Positions 17,508-27,801 of a DNA stretch of 64,000 bases are shown here, one piece after another. Made by a program: the position numbers and the translations under genes. Numbering within the stretch: position 1 is the stretch's first letter; each line of letters begins with the position of its first letter. The notes under the pieces are model-generated. The model saw only the letters and a program-made list of their open reading frames with translations, was not told where the DNA came from and did not search any database. Source of the stretch: Actinopolymorpha sp. NPDC004070 (GTDB taxonomy: Bacteria; Actinomycetota; Actinomycetes; Propionibacteriales; Actinopolymorphaceae); NCBI RefSeq assembly GCF_040610475.1, contig NZ_JBEXMJ010000002.1, positions 1 to 64,000 on the forward strand, read 5' to 3'.

Positions 17508-17535
17508 CGAGCCAGATCGAGCCAGATCGAGCCAG
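17508..17535 (+). repeat. 10-bp tandem repeat in the kdp leader
   Basis: A 10-bp unit (GCCAGATCGA) is repeated 2.8 times between the putative KdpE box and the first kdp start codon. Function unknown; copy number may vary between strains. Confidence 0.55.
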
Positions 17536-17574
17536 TCCGAACACCACCGCAAGATCGGCAGAGAAGGGCACCTC

Positions 17575-17658
17575 GTGAGTGACCTGTTGTTCGTCGCCGT
17601 GACGATCAGCGCGTTCTGCGCCGTCGTCGGGGTTCTCAAGGGAGCGGCGAAGCTGTGA
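17575..17658 (+). CDS. 27-aa single-helix membrane peptide at the head of the kdp operon
   Basis: GTG-initiated ORF encoding MSDLLFVAVTISAFCAVVGV and then LKGAAKL. Residues 3-20 form one hydrophobic helix, with a short basic tail. Its stop overlaps the kdpF start (GTGA), so the two are translationally coupled. It resembles KdpF in size and topology but is not KdpF, which follows immediately. It may be an accessory Kdp subunit or regulatory peptide. The tight coupling argues that it is translated; no family name is known to me. Confidence 0.65.
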   Translation: MSDLLFVAVTISAFCAVVGVLKGAAKL

Positions 17659-17744
17659 ACGTCGCGAACCTGGGCGGCCTCGTTGTCGCGGTCGCGTTGA
17701 TCGTCTATCTCCTGCTCGCCCTCGTGAAACCGGAGAAGTTCTAG
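17655..17744 (+). CDS. kdpF: KdpF, small subunit of the potassium-transporting ATPase
   Basis: A 29-residue peptide, VNVANLGGLVVAVALIVYLL ending LVKPEKF. The single membrane helix followed by the P-E-K-F ending is diagnostic of KdpF, which stabilises the KdpABC complex. It overlaps the preceding 27-aa ORF by four bases and abuts kdpA. Confidence 0.93.
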   Translation: MNVANLGGLVVAVALIVYLLLALVKPEKF

Positions 17745-19402
17745 ATGCCCCCGGGACTCACCGCCGTACTCCTCGTGGCGACACTGGTCGCCGCGTACGC
17801 CGTCGTTCACCGCCCGCTGGGCGACTACATGGCGCGGGTCTACCAGAGCGACCGCCACCTGAAGGCCGAACGGCTCGTCTACCGCGCACTGCGGATCGAC
17901 CCCGACAGCGACCAGCGATGGACGGGGTACGCCGCGAGCGTGCTGGCGTTCTCCTTCGTGTCCGTACTGTTCCTGTACGCCATGCAGCGGCTGCAGAGCT
18001 GGCTCCCGCTGTCGGTGGGCATGAAGCCGGTGCCGCCGGAGGGTGCGTTCAACACCGCGATCTCGTTCGTCACCAACACCAACTGGCAGTGGTACTCCGG
18101 TGAGTCCACGATGAGCTACCTCACCCAGATGGCCGGCCTCACCGTGCAAAACTTCGCGTCCGCGGCGGTCGGCATGGCGGTGGCCGTCGCGCTGATCCGC
18201 GGGTTCGTCCGCCGGAGTACGGGTGACCTCGGCAACTTCTGGGTCGACCTCGTCCGCGGAACCCTGCGCATCCTGCTCCCGATCGCTTCCGTCGCCGCCA
18301 TCGTCCTGCTCGCCGGCGGCGTCATCCAGAACCTCAGCGACCCCACGACGGTGCACACACTGGCCGGCTCGACCCAGCACCTGCCGGGCGGCGCGATCGC
18401 GTCCCAGGAAGCGATCAAGGACCTCGGCACCAACGGTGGCGGCCCCTTCAACGCCAACTCCGCGCACCCCTTCGAGAACCCCACCGGTTTCACCAACCTG
18501 CTGATCATCTTCCTGCTCACGGTGATTCCGTTCTCGCTGCCGGCGACGTTCGGCCGGATGGTCGGAAACCTCAGGCAGGGTTACACGATCGTCGCGGTGA
18601 TGGGCCTGATCTGGCTCGGCTTCACGATCGCCTGCTACGCGGCCGAGTTCGCCCACCCGGGTGCGGCGCTGCAGCTCGCGGGCGGTGCGATGGAGGGCAA
18701 GGAGACCAGGTTCGGCGTCTCGTCCTCGCCGGTGTTCGCGGTGTCGACGACGCTGACGTCGACCGGCTCGGTCAACTCCATGCACGACTCCTTCACCGCG
18801 CTCGGTGGCGGGGTGGCGATCCTGGGCATGCTGCTCGGCGAGGTCGCACCCGGCGGGGTCGGCTCCGGGCTCTATGGTCTGCTCGTCCTGGCGGTGGTCG
18901 CGGTGTTCGTGGCCGGGCTGATGGTCGGGCGTACGCCGGAGTACCTGGGCAAGAAGATCCGCGCCCGGGAGATGAAGCTCGTCGCGCTCTACATCCTCAC
19001 CGTGCCTCTGCTGTTGCTGATCGGCACCGGGCTCGCGCTGGCGTTGCCAACGGGCCACTCGTCCATCCTGAACCCGGGCGCACACGGACTGTCGGAGGTG
19101 TTGTACGCCTTCGCCTCCGCGTCCAACAACAACGGTTCGGCGTTCGCCGGGCTCACCGCGGGTACTCCGTTCTACGACGTCGCGCTCGGGTTGTGCATGC
19201 TGTTCGGGCGGTTCGTCCCGATCGTGTTCGTGCTGGCACTGGCGGGCTCGCTGGCCCGGCAGAAGCCGGCACCGGAGACAGCCGGAACGCCGCGGACGAA
19301 CTCGCCGCTGTTCGTCGGCATGCTCACCGGCGTCACCCTGATCGTCACCGGCCTGACGTTCTTTCCCGCCCTGGCCCTCGGCCCCCTTGCGGAAGGCCTG
19401 TC

Positions 19403-19406
<4 letters not shown>
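17745..19406 (+). CDS. kdpA: KdpA, potassium-binding channel subunit of Kdp-ATPase
   Basis: A 553-residue membrane protein of the SKT superfamily. The four selectivity-filter regions are visible: [12 protein letters not shown] near residue 109, [19 protein letters not shown] near 228, [14 protein letters not shown] near 339 and [10 protein letters not shown] near 459. It binds extracellular potassium with high affinity and passes it to KdpB. Length is normal for the family. The gene abuts kdpF and overlaps kdpB by four bases (ATGA). Confidence 0.97.
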
Positions 19407-21555
<2,149 letters not shown>

Positions 21556-21559
<4 letters not shown>

Positions 21560-22173
21560 CCCCCGTGGACGCAACCATCCGTCAGTTGGGCCCGGCACTT
21601 CGGGCGCTGCTCGTCCTGACCGTGATCACCGGCGTGCTCTACCCGCTGGCCGTGTGGGGAGTCGGACAGGTCGGCTTCCGCGACCAGGCGGCCGGCTCGC
21701 TCATCCATCGTGACGGCCAAGTCGTCGGCTCCCGGTTGATCGGGCAGGAGTTCACCGGGCCGCGCTGGTTCCACTCCCGCCCGTCGGCCACCGGCGACAC
21801 GCCGTACGACGCGTTGAACAGCTACGGCTCCAACCTCGGCCCCACCAATCCCGAGCTGGTGAAGCTGGTCCGTGAACGGAAGGCCCAGGTGGCGAAGGAG
21901 AACGGCGTCGCACCCTCGGCGGTGCCGCCGGACGCGGTGACCGCCAGCGGCAGCGGCCTCGACCCGCACATCTCCCCGGCGTACGCACGGGTCCAGCTGG
22001 ACCGGGTGGCCCGCGCCAACCGGCTCACGCCCGGCCAGGTCACGAAGCTGGTCGAGGAGCACACCGACCGGCCCTCGCTGGGGTTCCTCGGTGAGCCCGG
22101 CGTCAACGTCGTCGGCGTCAATCTCGCCTTGCGCGCGCTCGTCCAGCACGACCAGCAGGCACGAACGCGGTAG
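21556..22173 (+). CDS. kdpC: KdpC, accessory subunit of Kdp-ATPase
   Basis: A 205-residue protein with one N-terminal membrane helix (about 13-35, [20 protein letters not shown]) and the KdpC soluble domain ([44 protein letters not shown]). It stabilises nucleotide binding in KdpB. The GTG at 21556 is used because it overlaps the kdpB stop (GTGA) and gives the normal N-terminus. kdpD begins three bases after its stop. Confidence 0.95.
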
Positions 22174-22176
22174 CCG

Positions 22177-24729
22177 ATGGCGCGCGGGAAGTTCCGGGTC
22201 TACCTCGGCGCGGCGCCCGGGGTGGGCAAGACCTACGCCATGCTCGGCGAGGGGCACCGGCGTGCCGACCGTGGCACCGACGTCGTGGTCGGCTACGTCG
22301 AGTGCCACGGCCGGATCCTGACCGAGCAGCTGGTCGCCGGGCTGGAGGTGGTGCCGCGGCGCCGGATCGACTACCGCGGCCGCACGTTCGAGGAGATGGA
22401 CGTGGACGCGATCATCCGCCGCCGGCCCGAACAGGTGCTGGTGGACGAGATCGCGCACACCAACGTCCCCGGCTCCCGCAACACCAAGCGCTGGCAGGAC
22501 GTCGAGGAACTGCTGGACGCGGGCATCGACGTGATCACCACGGTCAACATCCAGCACCTGGAGTCCCTCAACGACGTGGTCGAGGCCATCACCGGGGTGA
22601 AGCAGCGGGAGACGATCCCGGACGAGGTGGTCCGGCGCGCGGACCAGATAGAGCTGCGGGACATGGCGCCGGAGGCGCTTCGCCGCCGGCTCGCGCACGG
22701 CAACGTCTACCCGCCGGAGAAGATCGACGCGACACTGGCCAACTACTTCCGCGCCGGCAACCTCACCGCGCTGCGCGAGCTCGCGCTGCTGTGGCTGGCC
22801 GACCGGGTGGACGAGGGCCTGTCCCGCTACCGCGCCGAGCACGACATCACCGCGGCCTGGCCGGCCCGGGAACGCGTCGTCGTCGCGCTCACCGGCGGGC
22901 CCGAGGGGGAGACGGTGCTCCGGCGGGCGGCGCGGATCGCGGCCCGTGGTGCCGGGGGTGAGTTGCTCGCCGTCCACGTGGCCAGCGGCGACGGCCTCGC
23001 CGCGGCCTCACCACAGACCCTCGGCCGGCTGCGTACTCTCGCGGAGAGCCTGGGCGGCACCTACCACCAGGTGGTCGGTGACGACGTGCCCACCGCGCTG
23101 CTCGACTTCGCCTCCGGCGTCAACGCCACCCAGCTCGTGCTGGGCAGCAGCCGCCGCAACCGCTTCCAGCACCTGTTCCGGCCGGACGTGGCGACGTTGC
23201 TGACCCCGAGGTCGGGTGACATCGACGTGCACCTGGTCACCCACGAGCAGATCGGCAAGGGCCGGTTGCAGACGCCGCGTACGCCACTGAGCAGGCGGCG
23301 CATCGTCGGCAGCTGGATCCTGGCGCTGGTCGGCCCGCCGGTGCTGACCCTGCTGCTGGCGGCTACCCGGGACTCGGCCACGCTCACCGTCCAGGTGCTG
23401 TTGTTCCTCGCCCTCGCGGTGGCGAACGCCCTCGTCGGCGGGATCGCACCGGCGGCAGTCGCGGCGGTGATGGGGTCGTTGCTGCTGAACTACTTCTTCA
23501 CCCCGCCGCTGCACACCCTCACCATCGCCAAAAGCCAGAACGTCGTCGCGCTGGTGATCTTCGTGGTCATCGCGGTCGCGGTCGCGGTCGTCGTCGACCT
23601 GGCCGCGCGGCGGGCCAGTCAGGCGGCCCGAGCCAGCGCCGAGGCGGCGACGCTGTCCACCATTGCCGGTAACGCGTTGCGGGGCTCGGACGCCCTGGAG
23701 TCCCTGCTGGGGCAGGCGCGGGAGACGTTCGGGATGGCCTCGGCCACGTTGCTCGAGCGCGGGTCCGCCGACGACGGGTGGAAGGTGCTCGGCAGCGTCG
23801 CCAGTGCGGGCGCCGAGCCTGCCCGCAACCCGGCGCAGGCGGACGCGGACGCGGCGGTGACCGACTCGCTGGTGCTGGCCCTGACCGGGCGGGTGCTGCC
23901 GGCGTCGGACCGCCGGGTGCTGGAGGCGTTCGCGGAGTACCTCGCCGTCGTCCTGGAGCGCCGGCGGCTGGCCGAACAGGCCGGCCGGGCCGGCAAGCTC
24001 GCCGAGGGCAACCGGATCCGGACCGCGCTGCTCGCCGCGGTCTCCCACGACCTGCGTACGCCGCTGGCCGCGGTGAAGGCCGCGGTGAGCAGCCTGCGCC
24101 AGACCGACGTGGAACTGTCGGAGGAGGACCAGGCCGAACTCCTCGCCGGCATCGAGGAGTCCGCGGACCGGCTGGACAGGCTGGTCGCGAACCTGCTCGA
24201 CATGAGCCGGATCCAGGCCGAGGCGGTCCGCCCGATGCTGCGTGACGTGAGCCTGGACGAGGTGGTCCCGGCCGCGCTGATCGGCGTACCACCGCGGTCT
24301 GTCAAGGTGGCCTTGCCGGAGGACCTTCCGGTCGTACGGGTGGACACGGGGCTGGTCGAACGCGCGGTCGCCAACATCGTCGAGAACGCCGTACGCCACA
24401 ACCCGCCCGGCGAGCCGGTCCTGTTGACGGCCAGCGCCCTGCGCGACCAGGTGGAGATCCGGGTCGCCGACCGGGGTCCCGGCGTACCGGACGAGGCGAA
24501 GGATCACATCTTCGAACCCTTCCAGCGGCTCGGTGACGCACCTGCCGGCACCGGTGTGGGGCTGGGCCTCGCTGTGGCCCGCGGGTTCGCCGAGGCCAAC
24601 GGTGGCACGCTGTACGCGGAGGACACCCCGGCCGGAGGGCTCACGATGGTGCTGACGCTGCCCGCAGCCCAGGCGTACGACCCGGATCGAAACGCCACCA
24701 TCGACAGGACCGACAGGACGGCACCGTGA
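22177..24729 (+). CDS. kdpD: KdpD, sensor histidine kinase for potassium limitation
   Basis: An 850-residue sensor kinase. In order: KdpD N-terminal ATP-binding domain with Walker A GAAPGVGKT near 11-19 and DEIAHTNVPGSRNTKRWQDV near 90; Usp-like domain at about 228-355 (VVVALTGGPEGE, LVLGSSRRN); DUF4118 with four membrane helices at about 370-480; H-box AVSHDLRTPL near 620; and HATPase with NIVENAVRHN near 733 and GTGVGLGLAVARG near 788. It phosphorylates KdpE and switches on the kdp operon. The gene overlaps kdpE by four bases. Confidence 0.96.
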   Translation: MARGKFRVYLGAAPGVGKTYAMLGEGHRRADRGTDVVVGYVECHGRILTEQLVAGLEVVPRRRIDYRGRTFEEMDVDAIIRRRPEQVLVDEIAHTNVPGSRNTKRWQDVEELLDAGIDVITTVNIQHLESLNDVVEAITGVKQRETIPDEVVRRADQIELRDMAPEALRRRLAHGNVYPPEKIDATLANYFRAGNLTALRELALLWLADRVDEGLSRYRAEHDITAAWPARERVVVALTGGPEGETVLRRAARIAARGAGGELLAVHVASGDGLAAASPQTLGRLRTLAESLGGTYHQVVGDDVPTALLDFASGVNATQLVLGSSRRNRFQHLFRPDVATLLTPRSGDIDVHLVTHEQIGKGRLQTPRTPLSRRRIVGSWILALVGPPVLTLLLAATRDSATLTVQVLLFLALAVANALVGGIAPAAVAAVMGSLLLNYFFTPPLHTLTIAKSQNVVALVIFVVIAVAVAVVVDLAARRASQAARASAEAATLSTIAGNALRGSDALESLLGQARETFGMASATLLERGSADDGWKVLGSVASAGAEPARNPAQADADAAVTDSLVLALTGRVLPASDRRVLEAFAEYLAVVLERRRLAEQAGRAGKLAEGNRIRTALLAAVSHDLRTPLAAVKAAVSSLRQTDVELSEEDQAELLAGIEESADRLDRLVANLLDMSRIQAEAVRPMLRDVSLDEVVPAALIGVPPRSVKVALPEDLPVVRVDTGLVERAVANIVENAVRHNPPGEPVLLTASALRDQVEIRVADRGPGVPDEAKDHIFEPFQRLGDAPAGTGVGLGLAVARGFAEANGGTLYAEDTPAGGLTMVLTLPAAQAYDPDRNATIDRTDRTAP

Positions 24730-25415
24730 CCGACTCCCGCGTTCGGCTGCTGGTCGTGGAGGACGACCCGCAGCTGGCCCGTGCGCTCGCGATCAACCTG
24801 CGGGCCCGGGACTACGACGTGGACGTGGTGGCCGAGGGGCGGGCCGCGCTGGACGTCGCCGCCCGGCACCACCCGCAGCTGGTCGTCCTCGATCTCGGCC
24901 TGCCGGACATGGACGGCGTCGACGTGATCCGCGGCCTGCGTGGCTGGACGCAGGTGCCGATCCTCGTCCTGTCCGCGCGGCAGTCGTCGACCGAGAAGGT
25001 CACCGCCCTGGACGCGGGCGCAGACGACTACGTGACGAAGCCGTTCGGCATGGACGAGTTGCTGGCCCGGCTGCGGGCCGCCGTCCGCCGGGGACAGCCC
25101 GGACCGGACGGCGAGCCCGTGGTGACGACCGAGGCGTTCACCGTGGACCTGGCCGCCAAGCGGGTGACCCGCGAAGGTCAGGAGGTACGCCTCACCCCCA
25201 CCGAGTGGCATCTGCTGGAGACGCTGGTGCGTGCACCCGACCGGCTGATCGGCCAGCGCCAGCTGCTGCAGGAGGTCTGGGGTCCGGAGTACGCCACCGA
25301 GACCAACTACCTGCGCGTCTACATGGCGCAGCTGCGGCGCAAGCTCGAACGCGAGCCGGCCGCGCCACGTCACCTGCTCACCGAACCCGGCCGGGGCTAC
25401 CGCTTCCGGCCCTGA
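24726..25415 (+). CDS. kdpE: KdpE, OmpR-family response regulator
   Basis: A 229-residue response regulator. The receiver domain has EDDPQ near residue 11, the phospho-acceptor in LVVLDLGLPDMDG (about 55) and VTKPFGMDELLARLR near 102. The C-terminal winged helix contains LTPTEWHLLETLVRAPDRLI and TNYLRVYMAQLRRKLE. It should bind the direct repeat ahead of the operon. The GTG overlaps the kdpD stop. Its TGA forms one arm of a bidirectional terminator. Confidence 0.96.
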   Translation: MTDSRVRLLVVEDDPQLARALAINLRARDYDVDVVAEGRAALDVAARHHPQLVVLDLGLPDMDGVDVIRGLRGWTQVPILVLSARQSSTEKVTALDAGADDYVTKPFGMDELLARLRAAVRRGQPGPDGEPVVTTEAFTVDLAAKRVTREGQEVRLTPTEWHLLETLVRAPDRLIGQRQLLQEVWGPEYATETNYLRVYMAQLRRKLEREPAAPRHLLTEPGRGYRFRP

Positions 25416-25430
25416 CCTGCGCTCAGGGCC
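25408..25430. terminator. bidirectional terminator built from two stop codons
   Basis: GGCCCTGA (25408-25415) and TCAGGGCC (25423-25430) form a perfect 8-bp stem with a 7-base loop. The left arm contains the kdpE TGA and the right arm the TGA of the convergent dehydrogenase gene. It therefore serves both operons with no intergenic DNA to spare. Confidence 0.7.
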
Positions 25431-26436
25431 TGACCACCCGGCCGACGAGCTCGGGCTCGGCCGCCTGCAGCCGGCGTGGCGGCAGGCCGGCGACGATCGC
25501 CTCCAGGTCGTCGACCACCATCTGCCCGATGTCCCACATGCCCTCGCGGACCGACCCGGCGCGGTGCGCGGAGAGCACCGCACCGCCGGCACCACGGATC
25601 GGGTGGTCGGGCGCGAGCGGCTCGTCGGGGAACACGTCGATCGCCGCGCGGAACCGGCCGGCCAGCACGAACTCGGTCAGCGCGTCGAAGTCGACCACGT
25701 GGGCCCGGCTGACCAGCACCACCACGGCGTCGCGCCGAACGCGTTCGAGCAACTCCCGCGACAACAGCGCCTGGTTCTCACTGCTCGGCGCGGCCAGCAC
25801 GAAGACGAACCGCGACGCCTCCAGCAACTCCGGCAACGACACCGGCTGCACGCCCTGGCGGCGCAGGAACCCGTCGCCCAGCCACGGGTCGTACGCACTG
25901 ATCCGTACGCCGAACGGCGCCAGCAACGGCTGAAGGTTCCGCGCGAGCGCGCCGTACCCGATGAACCCGACCGGCTGGTCGTACAGCATGAACGTGGACG
26001 CGTTGCCGGCGTGCAGCCACCGCTCCTCACCGGCCCGCATCGCCGCGTCTCCGGCGGCGATCTCCCGGCACGACGCGAGCGCGAGCCCGAGCGCCATTTC
26101 TGCCACCTGCCGCCCGAACGCCGGTGCCGCCGACAGCACACGGATCCCCCGCTCCCGGCAGGCCTGGTAGTCCAGCTTGTTCGGGAACGCGCCGGAGACG
26201 CTGATCACCGCGCGCAGGTCGGGGGTGTCGTCGGGCAGCGGTCCGTAACGCCACTCCGAGCACACCACCGCGGTCGCCCCGGCCAGCGCCTCACGGGCCT
26301 CCTCGGGAGGCATCGGGTCGTCACGTCCCCACACCACCTCGGCGGTGTCGTAAAGGCGCTCCCGGTCGGCGGCGGAGAAGATCTCCGCCATCGTCCGGAA
26401 GTGCGGGTCGAGAAGCACTTTCGCCTTGTCCGGCAA
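25423..26436 (-). CDS. D-isomer-type 2-hydroxyacid dehydrogenase family protein
   Basis: A 337-residue NAD-binding dehydrogenase. The Rossmann segment VGFIGYGALARNLQPLLAPF is near residue 165-184 and VLVSRAHVVDFDAL near 250. The catalytic Arg/Glu/His arrangement is seen in part (AIDVFPDEPL, LSAHRAGS), with His in LSAHRAG. It would reduce or oxidise an alpha-hydroxy acid. The TTG at 26436 was chosen because GAGGGAG lies six bases ahead; a GTG at 26451 in frame has no such site. It is divergent from the acyltransferase gene. Confidence 0.85.
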   Translation of the reverse strand: MPDKAKVLLDPHFRTMAEIFSAADRERLYDTAEVVWGRDDPMPPEEAREALAGATAVVCSEWRYGPLPDDTPDLRAVISVSGAFPNKLDYQACRERGIRVLSAAPAFGRQVAEMALGLALASCREIAAGDAAMRAGEERWLHAGNASTFMLYDQPVGFIGYGALARNLQPLLAPFGVRISAYDPWLGDGFLRRQGVQPVSLPELLEASRFVFVLAAPSSENQALLSRELLERVRRDAVVVLVSRAHVVDFDALTEFVLAGRFRAAIDVFPDEPLAPDHPIRGAGGAVLSAHRAGSVREGMWDIGQMVVDDLEAIVAGLPPRRLQAAEPELVGRVVRP

Positions 26437-26594
26437 GGGTTTCTCCCTCACTGCCCGAGGGGCGGGCCGCGGTGCGTTCCGGCGTACGCCGAGAACTTCG
26501 CAGGTCTCCCCGGCACGGTAGCGTGTCCGGCACGCCGGGCGCACCGCCTCGAATCGCCGCCGGCTGCCGCCCACCCCGGACCAAAGGAGGACAC

Positions 26595-27641
26595 GTGACG
26601 TCGACGCCGGACATCAGCCCGGACCTCGCGACCGTGCGCGACGCACTCGACCTCTCCCCGGAAGCAGTGCAGTGGCTGTCCGAACGCAGGTTCGTGGGCT
26701 CACGGGCTCGTGAGGACGGCCCGGTGCTGCCCGACGACGAGACCGCCGACCGGCTGCTCACCAGACTCGGCGCCGACCCGCGCGACCGGGCGGACACGCT
26801 GGCGGCCCGCCCCGACCCCGAGCAGCACAAGGCGCTGTGGTGGGTGCTCGATCTGATGTACCGGCACCAGGTGTCCGTCCTCGGCGAGTGCCTGCCCATC
26901 GAGGGCCTGCCCGGGTGGCCGGCACTGCCTGCGAGCACCGGACCGGTCGGCGCGCACCTGTACGTCTGGCTGTATCTCGCCGCGCTGCCGAAGGTGCTCG
27001 CCTACCACGCCGAGCGGGGCGTCCCCGAGGACGTGACCTGGGCGAGCCTGGGTGTCGGGCAGGGCATGCGGGCGCATCGGAGCTTCACCGGGCACAGCGG
27101 CATGAGCCTGTTCAGCGTGTGGACTCCGCAGGTCCACCTGCGCGGGGCGCAGTTCTCGTTCGGGCGGCTGGACTTCAACCGCGGTGCGGTGTCGTTCGGG
27201 AACGGCGCCTGTGGGTACGCCGTCGCGGTGCATGTGCCCGCGACCGGGCGGCTGGACGCCGACGAGTGCGACCGGTCGATGGCGCAGGCCCGGGACTTCT
27301 TCGGGCGCTACTTCCCCAAGGAGCCGGTGGCGTTCTTCACCTGCCGGTCCTGGTTGCTCGACCCACAGCTGGGTGAGTACCTCCCGCCGACCGCCAACGT
27401 CGTGCGCTTCCAGCGACGGTTCCGGCTGCTGCCGTTCCTGCACGAGACCGACGAGGGCGACGCCGACCACGCGGTGCTCGGCTACGTGTTCGAACGCTCC
27501 GCAGCAGGTCCGGAGGTCACCGCCGACCTGCTCGACGACCTTCCGCAGGATTCGACCCTCCAGCGTGCCTACGTCACCCACCTGCGCGCCGGCCTGCACT
27601 GGCACGAACGCACCGGCTGGCTCCCCTTCCACCAAGCCTGA
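26595..27641 (+). CDS. acyltransferase-domain protein (NAT_N plus GNAT_C type)
   Basis: A 348-residue protein of a family found next to sugar-metabolism genes in actinobacteria. It has a helical N-terminal part (about 1-130) and a C-terminal GNAT-like fold (FSFGRLDFNRGAVSFGNGACG near 185-205; VAFFTCRSWLLDPQLGEYLP near 245-264). The substrate is not known. The GTG has a near-perfect AAAGGAGG ribosome site. It is divergent from the hydroxyacid dehydrogenase, 158 bases away, so the two may be co-regulated. Confidence 0.75.
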   Translation: MTSTPDISPDLATVRDALDLSPEAVQWLSERRFVGSRAREDGPVLPDDETADRLLTRLGADPRDRADTLAARPDPEQHKALWWVLDLMYRHQVSVLGECLPIEGLPGWPALPASTGPVGAHLYVWLYLAALPKVLAYHAERGVPEDVTWASLGVGQGMRAHRSFTGHSGMSLFSVWTPQVHLRGAQFSFGRLDFNRGAVSFGNGACGYAVAVHVPATGRLDADECDRSMAQARDFFGRYFPKEPVAFFTCRSWLLDPQLGEYLPPTANVVRFQRRFRLLPFLHETDEGDADHAVLGYVFERSAAGPEVTADLLDDLPQDSTLQRAYVTHLRAGLHWHERTGWLPFHQA

Positions 27642-27654
27642 GTGCGCTCGACGG

Positions 27655-27753
27655 TCAGTCGGCGAACTTGATCTTCGCCCCCAACGTGACTGTCGGCCAC
27701 TTGTCGAACCGCAGCCCGGTGCCGTGTCGAGCCTGGAACGTCGCACCGGGAGA
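27655..27753 (-). pseudogene. unidentified C-terminal remnant
   Basis: Between the acyltransferase and the glycosidase-like gene, one frame reads SPGATFQARHGTGLRFDKWP and then TVTLGAKIKFAD before a stop. It is bounded upstream by a stop and has no start. The strand-like composition looks like real coding sequence, but I cannot name the family. Confidence 0.3.
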
Positions 27754-27801
27754 TCAGCGGCCCCCGGCCGCGCGGGCTGCTCTTCACCTCTCAGAGGGTG
27801 G

